From assembly GCA_900542195.1 (NCBI GenBank), contig UQNA01000001.1, positions 76,698 through 140,697 on the forward strand: 64,000 bases of DNA, in the 5' to 3' direction. A model generated the notes under the pieces. It saw nothing but the letters and a program-made list of their open reading frames with translations, did no database searches and was not told the DNA's origin. Of the stretch, positions 1 to 11,344 are shown piece by piece. The DNA is from an uncultured Sutterella sp. GTDB lineage: Bacteria > Pseudomonadota > Gammaproteobacteria > Burkholderiales > Burkholderiaceae_F. The translations under genes and the position numbers were made by a program. The first letter of the stretch is position 1. Each line of letters starts with the position of its first letter.

Positions 1-405
1 AGGGACGGCAATTTTCATAATCTCGGAAGGCTGAATTCGGCCCACTCCGATATCAAGCCAGCGCGTCGCACCCTTAATGGTGACGCCAAACAGCAAAGTT
101 GCCAGCAGCAGTAAGATCCCGATGACGTAAATAGGCACAGACATGTTCTTTACCCACTTCATCGGGACTAAGCCAACCACCAGCATAGCAGCCGCTGCTA
201 CAGCAATATTTCGAATTTGCCCCTCGATACGCCATGGGAAGCTGTATCCCGCAGAATACAGCGCCACAAAGCCCACTGCAGTTAGAAGAGAGACAATCAC
301 AAGCAAAGGCCAGTCAATGGCCAACAAAAACTCCATTAAGCCGATAGCGGCCTTTTTATACCAAGGAACGGGAGCATCTCCGTAATAATTCTTGTAGAGG
401 TTCAT
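1..405 (-). CDS. rodA: RodA (FtsW/SEDS family) peptidoglycan polymerase, N-terminal part
   Basis: SEDS-family glycosyltransferase that polymerises lipid II into glycan strands for lateral wall growth, working with PBP2 in the inner membrane. Reading leftward from the ATG at 405 gives 135 codons open to the window edge. Visible are hydrophobic helices (residues about 28-50, 65-85, 90-110) and the family-typical segment GATRWLDIG followed by IQPSEIMKIAVP. The start overlaps the mrdA stop as ATGA, so the two are translationally coupled. The gene is truncated only by the window boundary. Last gene of mreBCD-mrdA-rodA. Confidence 0.95.
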   Translation of the reverse strand, partial: MNLYKNYYGDAPVPWYKKAAIGLMEFLLAIDWPLLVIVSLLTAVGFVALYSAGYSFPWRIEGQIRNIAVAAAAMLVVGLVPMKWVKNMSVPIYVIGILLLLATLLFGVTIKGATRWLDIGVGRIQPSEIMKIAVP

Positions 406-2396
406 CGTTGAGCTCCTTTTGTTTCCGGAGTTGTTTTAGTAGGAGTTTTACGAACAGCCTGCACTTTCTTTGTTTTTTGTTCCTTGTCCTTTTCTTTGTT
501 TTTGTCTTCCTTCTTTGCCTCATCTTTCTGCTGTGCAGCTTCTTCTTTGGCCTTCAAACGCTCTACTAAGTAGTAATCCAAAATCTTTCTGGCTGCAGGA
601 GCTGCTGCTTGCGCACCGAAGCCTCCGTTTTCCACCAAGATGGCTAAAGCAATCACCGGTTTATCATAGGGAGCAAAAGCAATGAAGAGAGAGTGGTCGC
701 GGTGTCTTTCACGAATCTTGTTCTTATCGTATTTTTCACCTTGCTTAATACCTAAGACCTGAGCGGTACCGGTTTTCCCGACTACCTCGTAGGGAGCCCC
801 GGCAAAAGTCGATCGGCCTGTACCCTTCTTCGTTACTTCATGCATCGCACTTTTAACTAACTTCAGGTATTCGGGCTTGAACGGGATTTTTCCTACCGGC
901 TCTCTGGCTACGTACTCCTCTTCTCCGGTTGTCGGATTTTCAATTTTCTTAACCAAGTGAGGCTTCATGACTATCCCGTCATTAGCCAAAGTTGCAACCG
1001 CATGGGCCAACTGAAGCATGGTAAAGGCGTTATAACCCTGTCCGATACCAACGGAAATGGTGTCTCCGGTAAGCCACTTACGCTTAAATCTCTTTTCCTT
1101 CCATTCTTTAGACGGGAGAATGCCTCTTACCTCACCTTTCAAGTCAATGCCCGTAATCTGACCGAAACCGAAAGGAGCCAAAGAATCATGAATCTTATCG
1201 ATACCCATGTCCTGAGCTAAAGAGTAGTAATAAACGTCACTTGAGACCACAATCGATCTCTTCATATCGACCGGCCCGTAGCCTCTTCCATGTGTGGAAT
1301 CTCGGAAAGTGTGGTTGCCGAGCTGGAAAGTACCGCGGTCTTGAATAACGCGGTTCGGATCTCTAACCCCCAACTGTGCAGCAGAAAGTGCCAAGAAGGG
1401 CTTAATGGTGGAGCCGATTGGATAAGCGCCTCTCAATGCTCGATTAAGCAGCGGTTTATCCTCATCGTTATTGAGTTCATCCCAAGTCTCTTGATCAATA
1501 CCGTCGACGAATAGGTTCGGGTCAAAGCTAGGATTGGAGACAAAAGCCAGCACGTCACCGGTTGCAGGTTCAATCGCCACGATGGCACCTCTTCTGCCGT
1601 CCAAAACCTTAGTAATTTCTCTCTGCAAACCCATATCCAGAGAAAGAATCAAGTTAGAACCGGAGGTTGCAGGACTCTTAGATAAAGACCGAATCGGACG
1701 GCCGGAAGCACGGACCTCCAACTCTTCAATACCGGGCTTGCCGTGCAGTACATCTTCATAGCTTTGTTCGAGACCGAGTTTGCCGATGTTAAGAGTTCCG
1801 GAGTACTCAGCTTCTTTGCCGCTTTTTTCCAAAGCCGCCTGATCACGCTGGGAGATACGTCCGATATAACCAACGACGTGTGCCGCATCCTTTCCTTGCG
1901 GATAGTAGCGATGCATGCGCGAACGAACCTCAACGCCGGGAAACTTCCATGCCTGCGCAATAAATCTCGCAACGTCTTCATCGGTCAGATTGCTCTTTAA
2001 CGGCACAGGACTCAAACGAGGCAATTCATCCTTTAAACGATAAAAACGCTTCTTGTCATACTTAGTGATTGGAATAATTTTTTCCAAGGCTTCAATTGTC
2101 TTGGCAAGCCCAACTACCTTCCCCGGAGTAATTTCCAAGGTATAGATTGGCTCGTTTGCTGCCAACAGCTCTCCGTTCTTATCCATGATGATGCCGCGGC
2201 GCGGAGGATGGGCAGTTTCTGTTTTTCGGTTGGCTTCTGCCTTGATGATGAAATTATCGTACTCAAGAATTTGCAGGTAAAAGAACCGACTGGCCAAGAG
2301 CAAAAAGAGAATGATCGTGACAAAACAGAAGAATACCGATCTTCTCCGAAAAGTTGAGATTTGTTTTAGTTCTTCGGCCGTTAAGCGAGTCGCCAT
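402..2396 (-). CDS. mrdA: Penicillin-binding protein 2, peptidoglycan D,D-transpeptidase
   Basis: Class B PBP that cross-links peptidoglycan during rod elongation together with RodA and MreBCD. 664 residues. There is one N-terminal membrane anchor (about residues 20-42), then a dimerisation region, then the transpeptidase domain with S329-T-I-K (nucleophile serine), S385-S-D (SxD variant usual for PBP2) and K541-T-G-T. The last roughly 45 residues are a Lys/Glu-rich low-complexity tail extending past the catalytic fold, probably cytosol-independent and variable. The ATG follows an AAGGTAG-like ribosome site. Lies 11 bases after mreD and overlaps rodA by 4 bases, so a single operon. Confidence 0.96.
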   Translation of the reverse strand: MATRLTAEELKQISTFRRRSVFFCFVTIILFLLLASRFFYLQILEYDNFIIKAEANRKTETAHPPRRGIIMDKNGELLAANEPIYTLEITPGKVVGLAKTIEALEKIIPITKYDKKRFYRLKDELPRLSPVPLKSNLTDEDVARFIAQAWKFPGVEVRSRMHRYYPQGKDAAHVVGYIGRISQRDQAALEKSGKEAEYSGTLNIGKLGLEQSYEDVLHGKPGIEELEVRASGRPIRSLSKSPATSGSNLILSLDMGLQREITKVLDGRRGAIVAIEPATGDVLAFVSNPSFDPNLFVDGIDQETWDELNNDEDKPLLNRALRGAYPIGSTIKPFLALSAAQLGVRDPNRVIQDRGTFQLGNHTFRDSTHGRGYGPVDMKRSIVVSSDVYYYSLAQDMGIDKIHDSLAPFGFGQITGIDLKGEVRGILPSKEWKEKRFKRKWLTGDTISVGIGQGYNAFTMLQLAHAVATLANDGIVMKPHLVKKIENPTTGEEEYVAREPVGKIPFKPEYLKLVKSAMHEVTKKGTGRSTFAGAPYEVVGKTGTAQVLGIKQGEKYDKNKIRERHRDHSLFIAFAPYDKPVIALAILVENGGFGAQAAAPAARKILDYYLVERLKAKEEAAQQKDEAKKEDKNKEKDKEQKTKKVQAVRKTPTKTTPETKGAQR

Positions 2397-2407
2397 TGCG
2401 TTCTACC

Positions 2408-2938
2408 TTACGATTTGAGAGAGATAAAACGACGAGTCAGAATAAAGCACCAAGCAGGCCAGAGCACTACACCCATTAAGGCGCGCGTAAACCATCCCCA
2501 ATCAATTTGCAGAGAACCGAAGCAGAAGCTTTCAATAACCAGCAAAATCGGAGGAATCATGAAGACTGGCAGAATATTAATGGCTTGACCCACAGGCTGC
2601 AGCCATTGAAGACGCTGGCTCATAGCTTCCGCACAGAATACGACCAAGCAAAAAGCTAAGGAATTTTGTCCGAAAACAGCAGCCGAATCCGTATCTACCA
2701 ACAAGCCTAAAAGGAATGCCAGCCAGTAGTAGATTTTCTGAGGCTGATAAATGCCCCAAAAAACCAATGTCATCACCAGCAGATTAGGAAAGAAAGGCCA
2801 CTCCGTAAAAGGAAGCAGACCGATACCCCAGCTCAGAGCTATAGAACCGTAAATCCAATAGTTGCTGGAAAAAGCCGGATCAAAGAAAGTCCGATCAGGC
2901 CTGCGTCGTGTTTCATAGCCTTTAGAGAACTCACTCAC
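2408..2938 (-). CDS. mreD: Rod shape-determining protein MreD
   Basis: Small polytopic inner-membrane component of the elongasome. I start it at the GTG at 2938, giving 176 residues: that GTG has a strong GGAGG seven bases upstream and overlaps the mreC stop (C-GTG-AGT-GA). A longer reading of the frame would run deep into mreC. The protein begins VSEFSKGYETRR and shows about five hydrophobic helices, including the segment around WAFLLGLLVDTD. Assignment rests on size, hydrophobicity and position between mreC and mrdA, since MreD sequences diverge strongly. Confidence 0.92.
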   Translation of the reverse strand: MSEFSKGYETRRRPDRTFFDPAFSSNYWIYGSIALSWGIGLLPFTEWPFFPNLLVMTLVFWGIYQPQKIYYWLAFLLGLLVDTDSAAVFGQNSLAFCLVVFCAEAMSQRLQWLQPVGQAINILPVFMIPPILLVIESFCFGSLQIDWGWFTRALMGVVLWPAWCFILTRRFISLKS

Positions 2939-3848
2939 GAGGGGCCCTCCTTCTTGTCTGACCGTCTGCGCTCTCCTCCTCTGCTTCCATGCTAGGAAGG
3001 GGCTTAACGTTCGGGTCAACCATCAAAACCAAAACAGCATCCTGTTTGCCGATGCTCTTCGGAGCTTCAACCGTGACTTCAATATAAGCACCGGTTTCGC
3101 CTGGAACAGCGGAAATGACGGTACCGACAGGGATACCTTTCGGATAAATGCCGTCAAGACCTGAGGTGACAACTTTTTCGCCGACTTTGATTTTATCCGT
3201 ATACGGCAGATCGCGGGTCTGAAGTCTCGTATCGTCACCGGTTCCGTGGACTATGCCGCGGACACCGGAATCAACAAAGAGAACCGGGACTTCTTGGTTT
3301 TTATCTTGGATAAGCTGGATTTGGCTGGCTCGAGGAGCAACATGCATCAGCTGGCCTGCCAAACCTTGATCAGAGACGACCGGCATACCGACCTGCAATC
3401 CGTCGTTAGAGCCGCCGTCGATCTGGAATCTTTGTGTGAAGCCGTCAGACAAAACTCTTCTGACGGAAAACATTTCTGAACGAACCGGCAAAGTCTTCTT
3501 TTGAACGAGCATCTGCTTGAGAATACGGTTTTCTTCGTCCAAGGTTGTCAGACGAGAGATCAAAACCTTGTTTCTAGCCAATTCTTCCTGAAGCCGCTCG
3601 TTTTCTTTAATCATGGAAGATTTGGATCGCAAACGATCTGCCGCTCCTTCAGCTAACCTTACAGGAGCGTTCAGAGTGTTGTAGGCAGCATTTGAAACAA
3701 CGGACAAGCCGCTTCTGACCGGCTCCATCATCCTCATCTGATGGTCTACGACCATCAGAAGGACGGAGATTACTGCAAAGAAAGCAAAACTGGTTACAGA
3801 AGAGGGCTTGGGTCCGAAGAACTTCTTACCAGGAGTGGGGGCTGCCAT
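2931..3848 (-). CDS. mreC: Rod shape-determining protein MreC
   Basis: Periplasmic scaffold anchored in the inner membrane that links MreB to PBP2. 305 residues. One N-terminal membrane helix (about residues 17-36) is followed by a coiled-coil region (about 65-115, rich in Leu/Glu heptads) and the beta-barrel pair with typical MreC phrases such as GSNDGLQVGMPVV and VVTSGLDGIYPKGIPVG. The C-terminus is a short charged tail (residues about 285-305). Lies 15 bases after mreB and overlaps mreD by 8 bases. Confidence 0.96.
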   Translation of the reverse strand: MAAPTPGKKFFGPKPSSVTSFAFFAVISVLLMVVDHQMRMMEPVRSGLSVVSNAAYNTLNAPVRLAEGAADRLRSKSSMIKENERLQEELARNKVLISRLTTLDEENRILKQMLVQKKTLPVRSEMFSVRRVLSDGFTQRFQIDGGSNDGLQVGMPVVSDQGLAGQLMHVAPRASQIQLIQDKNQEVPVLFVDSGVRGIVHGTGDDTRLQTRDLPYTDKIKVGEKVVTSGLDGIYPKGIPVGTVISAVPGETGAYIEVTVEAPKSIGKQDAVLVLMVDPNVKPLPSMEAEEESADGQTRRRAPRE

Positions 3849-3863
3849 TAGTTTGTATTACCG

Positions 3864-4925
<1,062 letters not shown>

Positions 4926-5077
4926 TTAGAGGCGGCACTCTGCGCACATAAATAATAAATAAACCAAAATGATAGACTAAAAAAGGTTATTCTTGTTCGA
5001 TTGTGTGACCGTTCTTTACGTGCTGAAACAACAGGCGTAAAAAGAACAAAAAATTTTTAATTTGATTAGGTGCAAAT

Positions 5078-5365
5078 ATGTCCTTGACTTTAAGCGATGT
5101 CCGCAGAATCGCTGATCTGGCTCGTATCGACCTCTCCGATGAAAAAGCCCCGGAGTTGATGAGCCAGCTAAATGACATTCTTGGAATGGTTGAACAAATT
5201 CAATCTATTAATACCGAAGGGATTGAGCCTATGCCTCACCCGTTCGGCGGAGCTCAGCGCCTTCGTCCGGATGACGTAACCGAACATAATCGCCGGGAAG
5301 AGAATATGAAGAATGCCCCCGATGAAATGGACGGTCTTTTCCTAGTACCTAAAGTAATTGAGTAA
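5078..5365 (+). CDS. gatC: Asp-tRNA(Asn)/Glu-tRNA(Gln) amidotransferase subunit C
   Basis: Small subunit that wraps around GatA and stabilises the GatCAB amidotransferase. 95 residues, the usual size, with the N-terminal helix region [16 protein letters not shown] and the segment [14 protein letters not shown] typical of GatC. First gene of gatCAB. A possible promoter lies in the AT-rich gap shared with mreB, but I cannot place -35/-10 boxes with confidence. The stop is 10 bases before gatA. Confidence 0.97.
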   Translation: MSLTLSDVRRIADLARIDLSDEKAPELMSQLNDILGMVEQIQSINTEGIEPMPHPFGGAQRLRPDDVTEHNRREENMKNAPDEMDGLFLVPKVIE

Positions 5366-5375
5366 AGGAATAGTA

Positions 5376-6833
5376 ATGACGGATTTAACACAAGCGACGG
5401 TTGCAGAACTCAGTTCTCTGTTATCTGCTAAAAAAGTGTCTTCAGAAGAAGTCACCAAAGCATACCTTCAAAAAATCGAAGATACAAAAGAACTTAATGC
5501 TTACCTTGACGTTCGCCCTGAAGTCAGCCTCGCCCAAGCTAAAGAAGCTGATAAGAAAATCGCCGCCGGCGAAGCCGGTCCTTTAGCCGGCGTTCCTATC
5601 GCCCACAAAGATATTTTCGTAACAAAAGAATGGGCAAGCACAGCTGCCAGCAAGATGCTTGAAGGATACATGAGCCCGTTCGACGCTACGGTGGTTGAAA
5701 AACTTAAAGAAATCAACATGGTTTGCTTAGGCAAGACCAACTGCGATGAATTTGCCATGGGTTCTACCACAGCAAACAGCGCTTACGGCAAAACCTACAA
5801 TCCTTGGGACAAAAATGCAGTCCCCGGCGGTTCCTCCGGCGGAGCTTCCTCCTGCGTGGCAGCTCGCATTGCACCGGTTGCTACAGGTACTGATACCGGA
5901 GGTTCCATCCGCCAGCCGTCTGCTTTCTGCGGCGTAACCGGCATCAAGCCGACTTACGGCCGTCCAAGCCGCTGGGGCATGATTGCATTTGCCTCCAGTC
6001 TTGATACGGCAGGCATCATTGCTCAAACCGCCGAAGACTGCGCTCTGGTTTTGTCACACATCATCGGGTTTGATAAACGCGATTCCACCAGCATTGAACT
6101 TCCTCCGGAAGATTTGACGGTTTCTTTAAACGACGGCGTCAAAGGATTAAGAATCGGCGTACCTAGAAAGTGGCTGGACAAAGTGGCTCCGGGCCTTAAG
6201 GCAGCTCTTAACGATGCCTTGCGTCAATATCAAGAACTCGGTGCAGTGCTTGTAGACATTGATTTACCGACCGCCGACTTAGGCGTTCCCGTCTACTACA
6301 TCATCGCTCCTGCCGAAGCCAGTTCCAACCTCAGCCGTTTTGACGGCGTTCGCTACGGCCACCGAGCTCAGAAGTACGATGATCTTCTCGACATGATCAA
6401 ACGCAGCCGTGACGAAGGATTCGGGCCGGAACCTAAGCGCCGTATTCTTATCGGAACATACGTTCTTTCCCACGGCTATTACGATGCTTACTACATCAAA
6501 GCTCAACAGGTACGCCGCTTGATTGCTCAAGAATTCGACAACACCTTCAAAAACAGCTGCGATGTCATCTTCTGTCCGGTTTCTACCGATGCCGCGTTCA
6601 GTTTCGATGATAAGAGTGATCCGCTTTCTCTGTACTTGAGCGACCTCTTTACAGTCCCGGGATCTCTTGCCGGTCTGCCGTCCATGAGCGTTCCCTGCGG
6701 AATCAGCTCCAATAACCGTCCATACGGTTTCCAATTAATCGGTGCAAAATGCCGCGAAGCTCAGCTGCTTGGTGTTGCTCACGCATACCAGCAAGTTACT
6801 GACTGGCACAAGAAAGTTCCCGCAGGATACTAA
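5376..6833 (+). CDS. gatA: Asp-tRNA(Asn)/Glu-tRNA(Gln) amidotransferase subunit A
   Basis: Amidase-signature subunit that hydrolyses glutamine to supply ammonia for converting Asp-tRNA(Asn) and/or Glu-tRNA(Gln). 485 residues. The catalytic triad is visible as K78 (in GVPIAHKDI), cis-S153 (PGGSSGG) and nucleophile S177 (TDTGGS), with the family spacing of 75 and 24 residues. I start at the ATG at 5376, preceded by AAAGGA; an in-frame ATG 18 bases earlier lies inside gatC and has no better ribosome site. Middle gene of the gatCAB operon. Confidence 0.97.
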   Translation: MTDLTQATVAELSSLLSAKKVSSEEVTKAYLQKIEDTKELNAYLDVRPEVSLAQAKEADKKIAAGEAGPLAGVPIAHKDIFVTKEWASTAASKMLEGYMSPFDATVVEKLKEINMVCLGKTNCDEFAMGSTTANSAYGKTYNPWDKNAVPGGSSGGASSCVAARIAPVATGTDTGGSIRQPSAFCGVTGIKPTYGRPSRWGMIAFASSLDTAGIIAQTAEDCALVLSHIIGFDKRDSTSIELPPEDLTVSLNDGVKGLRIGVPRKWLDKVAPGLKAALNDALRQYQELGAVLVDIDLPTADLGVPVYYIIAPAEASSNLSRFDGVRYGHRAQKYDDLLDMIKRSRDEGFGPEPKRRILIGTYVLSHGYYDAYYIKAQQVRRLIAQEFDNTFKNSCDVIFCPVSTDAAFSFDDKSDPLSLYLSDLFTVPGSLAGLPSMSVPCGISSNNRPYGFQLIGAKCREAQLLGVAHAYQQVTDWHKKVPAGY

Positions 6834-6847
6834 GAAAGGAAAAAGAC

Positions 6848-8296
6848 ATGGAATGGGAAGTTGTTATCGGACTTGAGACACACGTCCAGTTATCTACAAA
6901 AAGCAAGATTTTCTCAGGTGCTTCTGCGGCCTTCGGTGCCGAACCCAATACTCACGCATGCCCGGTTGACTTGGCTCTTCCGGGATGCCTTCCGGTTTTA
7001 AACGAAGGTGCCGTTGAAAGAGCAATCAAATTCGGTCTTGCTATCGGCGCAAAAGTTGCCAACAAGAGCGTTTTTGCCCGTAAGAATTACTTTTATCCTG
7101 ACCTGCCGAAAGGCTATCAGATCAGCCAATTTGAACACCCGGTGGTCATCGGCGGCAGCCTGACCTTCCCGGTTGAAAACGCTGACGGCACCACTTATAA
7201 CAAAACAGTAAACCTTACCCGCGCACACTTGGAAGAAGATGCAGGCAAGAGCGTGCACGGCGTTGTTCACGGTAAGACAGGCATTGACCTTAATCGTGCC
7301 GGCACACCGCTTCTGGAAATCGTTACCGAACCGGAAATGAGAAGTGCTGCTGAAGCCGTCGGATATGCCAAAGCCCTTCACGACTTAGTCGTTTGGATTG
7401 GAATCAGCGACGGTGACATGCAAAAAGGAAACTTCCGCTGCGACGCCAACGTCTCTATTCGTCCGAAGGGTCAGAAAGAGTTCGGCACCCGTACTGAAAT
7501 TAAAAACCTTAACAGCTTTAAGTTCCTTCAGGCAGCTATCGAATATGAAGTCAGAAGACAGATTGAAGTGATTACTGAGGGCGGTAAGGTTGTTCAGGCT
7601 ACACGCCTCTACGATCCGGACAGGGATGAGACCAGAGAGATGAGAAGCAAGGAAGATTCCATGGATTACCGTTATTTCCCGGATCCTGATCTTCTTCCGC
7701 TGATTATCTCCGACGAATGGATCGAAGAGACTAAGAAAGGCATGCCGGAATTGCCGCACGCCATGCGTGAAAGACTTCAGAAAGAAATGGATCTTTCCGA
7801 AGCGGATACTCAGCAGCTGACTTCTTCCAGAGAGCTTGCAGTGTATTTTGAAACGACAGCAAATGCTGTTAAAGACAAGAAAGCTGCTGTTAACTGGATT
7901 CGAGGCGAAGTTCTTTCTCAGCTCAACGCTACTGAAACAGACATTTCTGAATGCCCCGTTTCTGCGCTTCAATTAGCAGCCATTATCAACAAGATGACTG
8001 ACGGCACCATCAACCAGAAAGGCGCCCGTACAATCTTTACAGCCATTTGGGAAAAGAAAGGCGACGATGTTGATGCTTTAATTGAAAGCCTCGGTCTTAA
8101 GCAGATTTCGGATACCGGCGCTATTGAAGCAATCGTCGACAGCGTTTTAGCTGCCAATGAAAAGATGGTTCAAGAGTACCGCTCAGGAAAAGAAAAAGCC
8201 TTTAACGCTCTCGTTGGTCAAACCATGAGAGCAACTAAAGGCAAAGCCAATCCTGCTCAGGTGAACGCCATCTTGAAGAAGAAACTGCAGGCTTAA
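6848..8296 (+). CDS. gatB: Asp-tRNA(Asn)/Glu-tRNA(Gln) amidotransferase subunit B
   Basis: Subunit that phosphorylates the mischarged aminoacyl-tRNA and transfers ammonia to it. 482 residues, a normal length. Begins [15 protein letters not shown], the signature GatB N-terminus. The cradle-domain segment [15 protein letters not shown] and the C-terminal helical tRNA-binding YqeY-like domain ending [13 protein letters not shown] are present. Preceded by AAAGGA. Presence of gatCAB implies that asparaginyl- and/or glutaminyl-tRNA is made indirectly in this organism. Followed directly by a strong hairpin terminator. Confidence 0.98.
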   Translation: MEWEVVIGLETHVQLSTKSKIFSGASAAFGAEPNTHACPVDLALPGCLPVLNEGAVERAIKFGLAIGAKVANKSVFARKNYFYPDLPKGYQISQFEHPVVIGGSLTFPVENADGTTYNKTVNLTRAHLEEDAGKSVHGVVHGKTGIDLNRAGTPLLEIVTEPEMRSAAEAVGYAKALHDLVVWIGISDGDMQKGNFRCDANVSIRPKGQKEFGTRTEIKNLNSFKFLQAAIEYEVRRQIEVITEGGKVVQATRLYDPDRDETREMRSKEDSMDYRYFPDPDLLPLIISDEWIEETKKGMPELPHAMRERLQKEMDLSEADTQQLTSSRELAVYFETTANAVKDKKAAVNWIRGEVLSQLNATETDISECPVSALQLAAIINKMTDGTINQKGARTIFTAIWEKKGDDVDALIESLGLKQISDTGAIEAIVDSVLAANEKMVQEYRSGKEKAFNALVGQTMRATKGKANPAQVNAILKKKLQA

Positions 8297-8312
8297 TTCT
8301 CAGACTTTTATG

Positions 8313-8342
8313 CAACAGCTTCCGGTTGGAAGCTGTTGTTTT
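8313..8342 (+). terminator. Rho-independent terminator of gatCAB
   Basis: Perfect 11-bp stem (CAACAGCTTCC with its complement) closed by a GGTT loop and followed by TTTT. Sits 16 bases after the gatB stop and just 3' of the convergent autotransporter gene, so it may serve both directions, although the U-tract is only on the plus side. Confidence 0.85.
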
Positions 8343-8350
8343 ATTGAGAT

Positions 8351-11047
8351 TTAGAAGAAGATACTTGCACCGAAACGAACCTGAACGTCCGTCTTAATCC
8401 GATGACCGGATTCACGGTTCAACTGAGCGTACAGCTTCACTCGGTCTTTAGCTCGAACCTCAAATCCAACCCCGTAATATGCACGAGTACCTAAAGACTC
8501 ATCTTCAAAATTAAACTCATTTAATTGAGTCTTCGTTTTGCCAAGGAACTCATGCAAAACGCCGCCGCGCAAATACACCTGAGCCGGTTTCTTATCACCG
8601 ATCAAGAAATTCTTTCCGATATCGACACCAACTCTGCCGGTTAAACTTTTACCATCTTTCACGGAGACATCCATACCGTTGCTAAGAGAGAAACTCTTCC
8701 CTTTCAACCAGTAAGAAGACAGCTGTAATTGCGGCTGGATAAAGTAATGGTCGTATGGGCCCTTTTCTAAGAATTGGAACCTGTGCCCTACCTCAGCAGA
8801 AACACCTGCGCCGACATTGGAGTATCTTGCACTTGTGGAATCCTCGTCAAGCATCTTGGTAGACATACGATGACGGTAATGGTTGAAACTCATCACTAAA
8901 TCTGCATAAGTACCTTCTTGATTAAACCAAGTCAAATATCCTCTGGCTCCCAGAGAATTTGTGTGGACTTTACCTTCTCCAAAGTCGTTAATTTTTAACT
9001 TAGCATAGCCGATATCAATATCTGCACCGACAATGAGATTTGGGGAAACTTTACGATTTACACCGACAGCCGTTCCATAGTTTCTTAGTTTGCCATTTAC
9101 TCCCTGGAAGAAGCTCAGACGCGACTGGTCATACCGGAACAACACATATGCGCCGTCAGTATCTTCGTCGAAATTATTTCTAATTTCCCCCAATCTCTCT
9201 CTTAATTCAGCCAAGGCACCCAGATATTGAGTTACTTGTGTTCCTTGTCCCACGGCTGCCAAGGCAAGTTTTGCACTTTCGGACAAACCATCCGGTTTCG
9301 GGATTAAATAATCCGGATAAGTGGAAGGATCCTCCACATCAAAGTTTGGGGGAGGAATAAAGGTTTCCGGTTGATCCGGCTCACTGGGCTGGTCCGGAGT
9401 TTCCGGCTCGGAAGGAGTATCCCCGGCTGGGGCAAGCTTGATGTCTTTGGCCCCTACGAACCAATAGGTACGGGTGCCTTTATCAGCATTATAAAGTCCC
9501 AGCTTATATTGATAAGGACCGGCTTCGATAACGCCATTGTTTGCTAAGCTAAACACCGCTTGTCCATGCTTGTCTGTCAAACTCTCTATCACAAGCGGGC
9601 GCCATAGATAATCGGCAGAGCTGATATCTTTGCCGGTTGAGCCTAATAAAGCTTGGTGAGAACCTGCACTTTTAACAAGAATCTCTAATGTTCCTTTCGC
9701 ACCCGGCCTATACCAGAGAAGACCTCCGTCGCCTCCTAATGTTTCAGTTCTTATTGTCAGGGCCGTATTAGGGTCACCCATGTCTACTACGCTGCCCTTA
9801 GACAAAGTTAAATTAGTAAGTCTTGAATCGCCAAGCGAGGCCCAGAAACTTTGAGGACCCATCGTCAAAGAGGCAGTACCAAGCTCTTTGACTACTTGAG
9901 TATGGTGAGTAACAATCTGGGCGCGCAGTGCACTTTTTTCTCCCAAATTAATATTCAGATGAGAGTTGTGGCCGACTTCTATCTTCTTATCGACATACAT
10001 GACCCCATTATCTCTGACATTGAAATCTGCCTTTGCCCCAAGATTTCCTAATGTAAGGCTCTGCAGACGGATCCCGGAGGCAGTCACCTCTGACTGGCCG
10101 TTAGAAAGCAGGCTCAAGCCTTCGTTGAAAACCACGTTCCCCGCAATATCTGCTTTCAAATCAGAGTCTTTTTCTACTAAAACCGGCTTATTAAAGTAAA
10201 CGTTTTCAACTTTAATGTTTGCATCCGGATCGTCTTGGATAATTAAAGAGCTGGGATGAGAAATATCGAGAAAGAGTACACCTACAGCTACCGGACGATT
10301 AAAAAGGATATTTTTTGCGCTCAGTTCCATGTCCGCAGTAAGTAAACGAAGCGGACTCTTTATCTCCACGTTTCCACCTGCGTCGGTCGGCTGCAGAAAA
10401 TTAAGATTATTAGTAGCCTTGATATCAATTTTTGCGCCGTATTGTGCGTCAACCGTTCCAAAAATATAGATATCTTCGGCTTTCATTTTCAGCTGACCAT
10501 CATCGCCAACTGCGATAGCAAGCTCATCTTGATAACTTTTATATTGGTCGGAATACGGAGTCATTAAAACAATTTTCCCACCGGCCTGCAGCGTCGTGGT
10601 CGTGTCATACCCTACTGAAACAGCGTACCCGAACCCTTCCTGTTCTGTCGGACGAGGGCTGATGGTGATGTCTCCGCCGGTCACAATACTGACCCCTTGT
10701 TCATCTGCCTGCAGCCCTGGGAAAAGGAGTTTGGAAGGGTTGTCCGGATTCCGATAATTCATGAAAAAACCGGAATTGACTGAATTGATAACAACGCCGC
10801 CTGCTGCCGTCACATTCCACGCAACAGGGATTTGGTTCGAGTTAAAAATAAACTCTCCGTCTTTGCGAGCCTGTTCAAAAGCCTGTTCTATTTCTGCTTG
10901 CAAACCCGGGAAATAACGTTCCCAATTCAGTTCCAGCGGGTCTCTGGAGGTTGCGCTCCTCTTTCCCGCATAAACATGATCAAACTGCCCTGCAAAAACC
11001 GGCAGACTGAGGAAAGCCAAGCTTAGCAGCGTTAATTTTGTCTTCAT
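8351..11047 (-). CDS. Autotransporter (type Va) outer-membrane protein, paralog 1
   Basis: 898 residues. An N-terminal Sec signal (residues 1 to about 19, MKTKLTLLSLAFLSLPVFA) leads to a passenger of about 520 residues with beta-helix-like strands and repeated phrases on NNGVxEAGPYQYKL. A Pro/Glu/Asp-rich linker follows at about 540-575, then a 12-strand-type C-terminal barrel (about 615-898) ending in the outer-membrane signature phenylalanine (GASIFF). No protease, lipase or RGD motif is evident in the passenger, so its role (adhesin or other surface function) is unknown. It is clearly paralogous to the protein at 12180-14846: the barrels align almost residue for residue (both contain YLGALxELRER and DIGKNFLI). 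Confidence 0.9.
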   Translation of the reverse strand: MKTKLTLLSLAFLSLPVFAGQFDHVYAGKRSATSRDPLELNWERYFPGLQAEIEQAFEQARKDGEFIFNSNQIPVAWNVTAAGGVVINSVNSGFFMNYRNPDNPSKLLFPGLQADEQGVSIVTGGDITISPRPTEQEGFGYAVSVGYDTTTTLQAGGKIVLMTPYSDQYKSYQDELAIAVGDDGQLKMKAEDIYIFGTVDAQYGAKIDIKATNNLNFLQPTDAGGNVEIKSPLRLLTADMELSAKNILFNRPVAVGVLFLDISHPSSLIIQDDPDANIKVENVYFNKPVLVEKDSDLKADIAGNVVFNEGLSLLSNGQSEVTASGIRLQSLTLGNLGAKADFNVRDNGVMYVDKKIEVGHNSHLNINLGEKSALRAQIVTHHTQVVKELGTASLTMGPQSFWASLGDSRLTNLTLSKGSVVDMGDPNTALTIRTETLGGDGGLLWYRPGAKGTLEILVKSAGSHQALLGSTGKDISSADYLWRPLVIESLTDKHGQAVFSLANNGVIEAGPYQYKLGLYNADKGTRTYWFVGAKDIKLAPAGDTPSEPETPDQPSEPDQPETFIPPPNFDVEDPSTYPDYLIPKPDGLSESAKLALAAVGQGTQVTQYLGALAELRERLGEIRNNFDEDTDGAYVLFRYDQSRLSFFQGVNGKLRNYGTAVGVNRKVSPNLIVGADIDIGYAKLKINDFGEGKVHTNSLGARGYLTWFNQEGTYADLVMSFNHYRHRMSTKMLDEDSTSARYSNVGAGVSAEVGHRFQFLEKGPYDHYFIQPQLQLSSYWLKGKSFSLSNGMDVSVKDGKSLTGRVGVDIGKNFLIGDKKPAQVYLRGGVLHEFLGKTKTQLNEFNFEDESLGTRAYYGVGFEVRAKDRVKLYAQLNRESGHRIKTDVQVRFGASIFF

Positions 11048-11285
11048 TTCCTTTTCCGTATTGCTCTAACCCATCCTTAAGCCAAATCCAAAAACCGGAT
11101 TCTTAAGAGGGGTAACGAATTAGCTTGGGTACTAATACTCTTATTGATACCCTTACTTGTCACTCTACAGGACAAGAGAAAACCATAAGAAGTGAAGTGC
11201 ACGATTTGAGTTATTCAGTCTCTGCAAGAGAGGGGATCTTCGATAGAATCACCCTTTTTTACTGTTCACATTCTTCAGGATTGAA

Positions 11286-11322
11286 AACGAAAAAACACCT
11301 TTGGAGCAAAACTCGAAAGGTG
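11286..11322 (-). terminator. Rho-independent terminator downstream of can
   Basis: On the minus strand a CACCTTT/AAAGGTG stem whose loop contains a further GAG/CTC pairing, followed by TTTTTT. It begins about 22 bases past the carbonic anhydrase stop, isolating that gene from the autotransporter downstream of it. The remaining bases from here to 11048 should carry the promoter of the paralog 1 autotransporter; no clear boxes were assigned. Confidence 0.85.
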
Positions 11323-11344
11323 CTTAGACTAGAAAACGGAATTA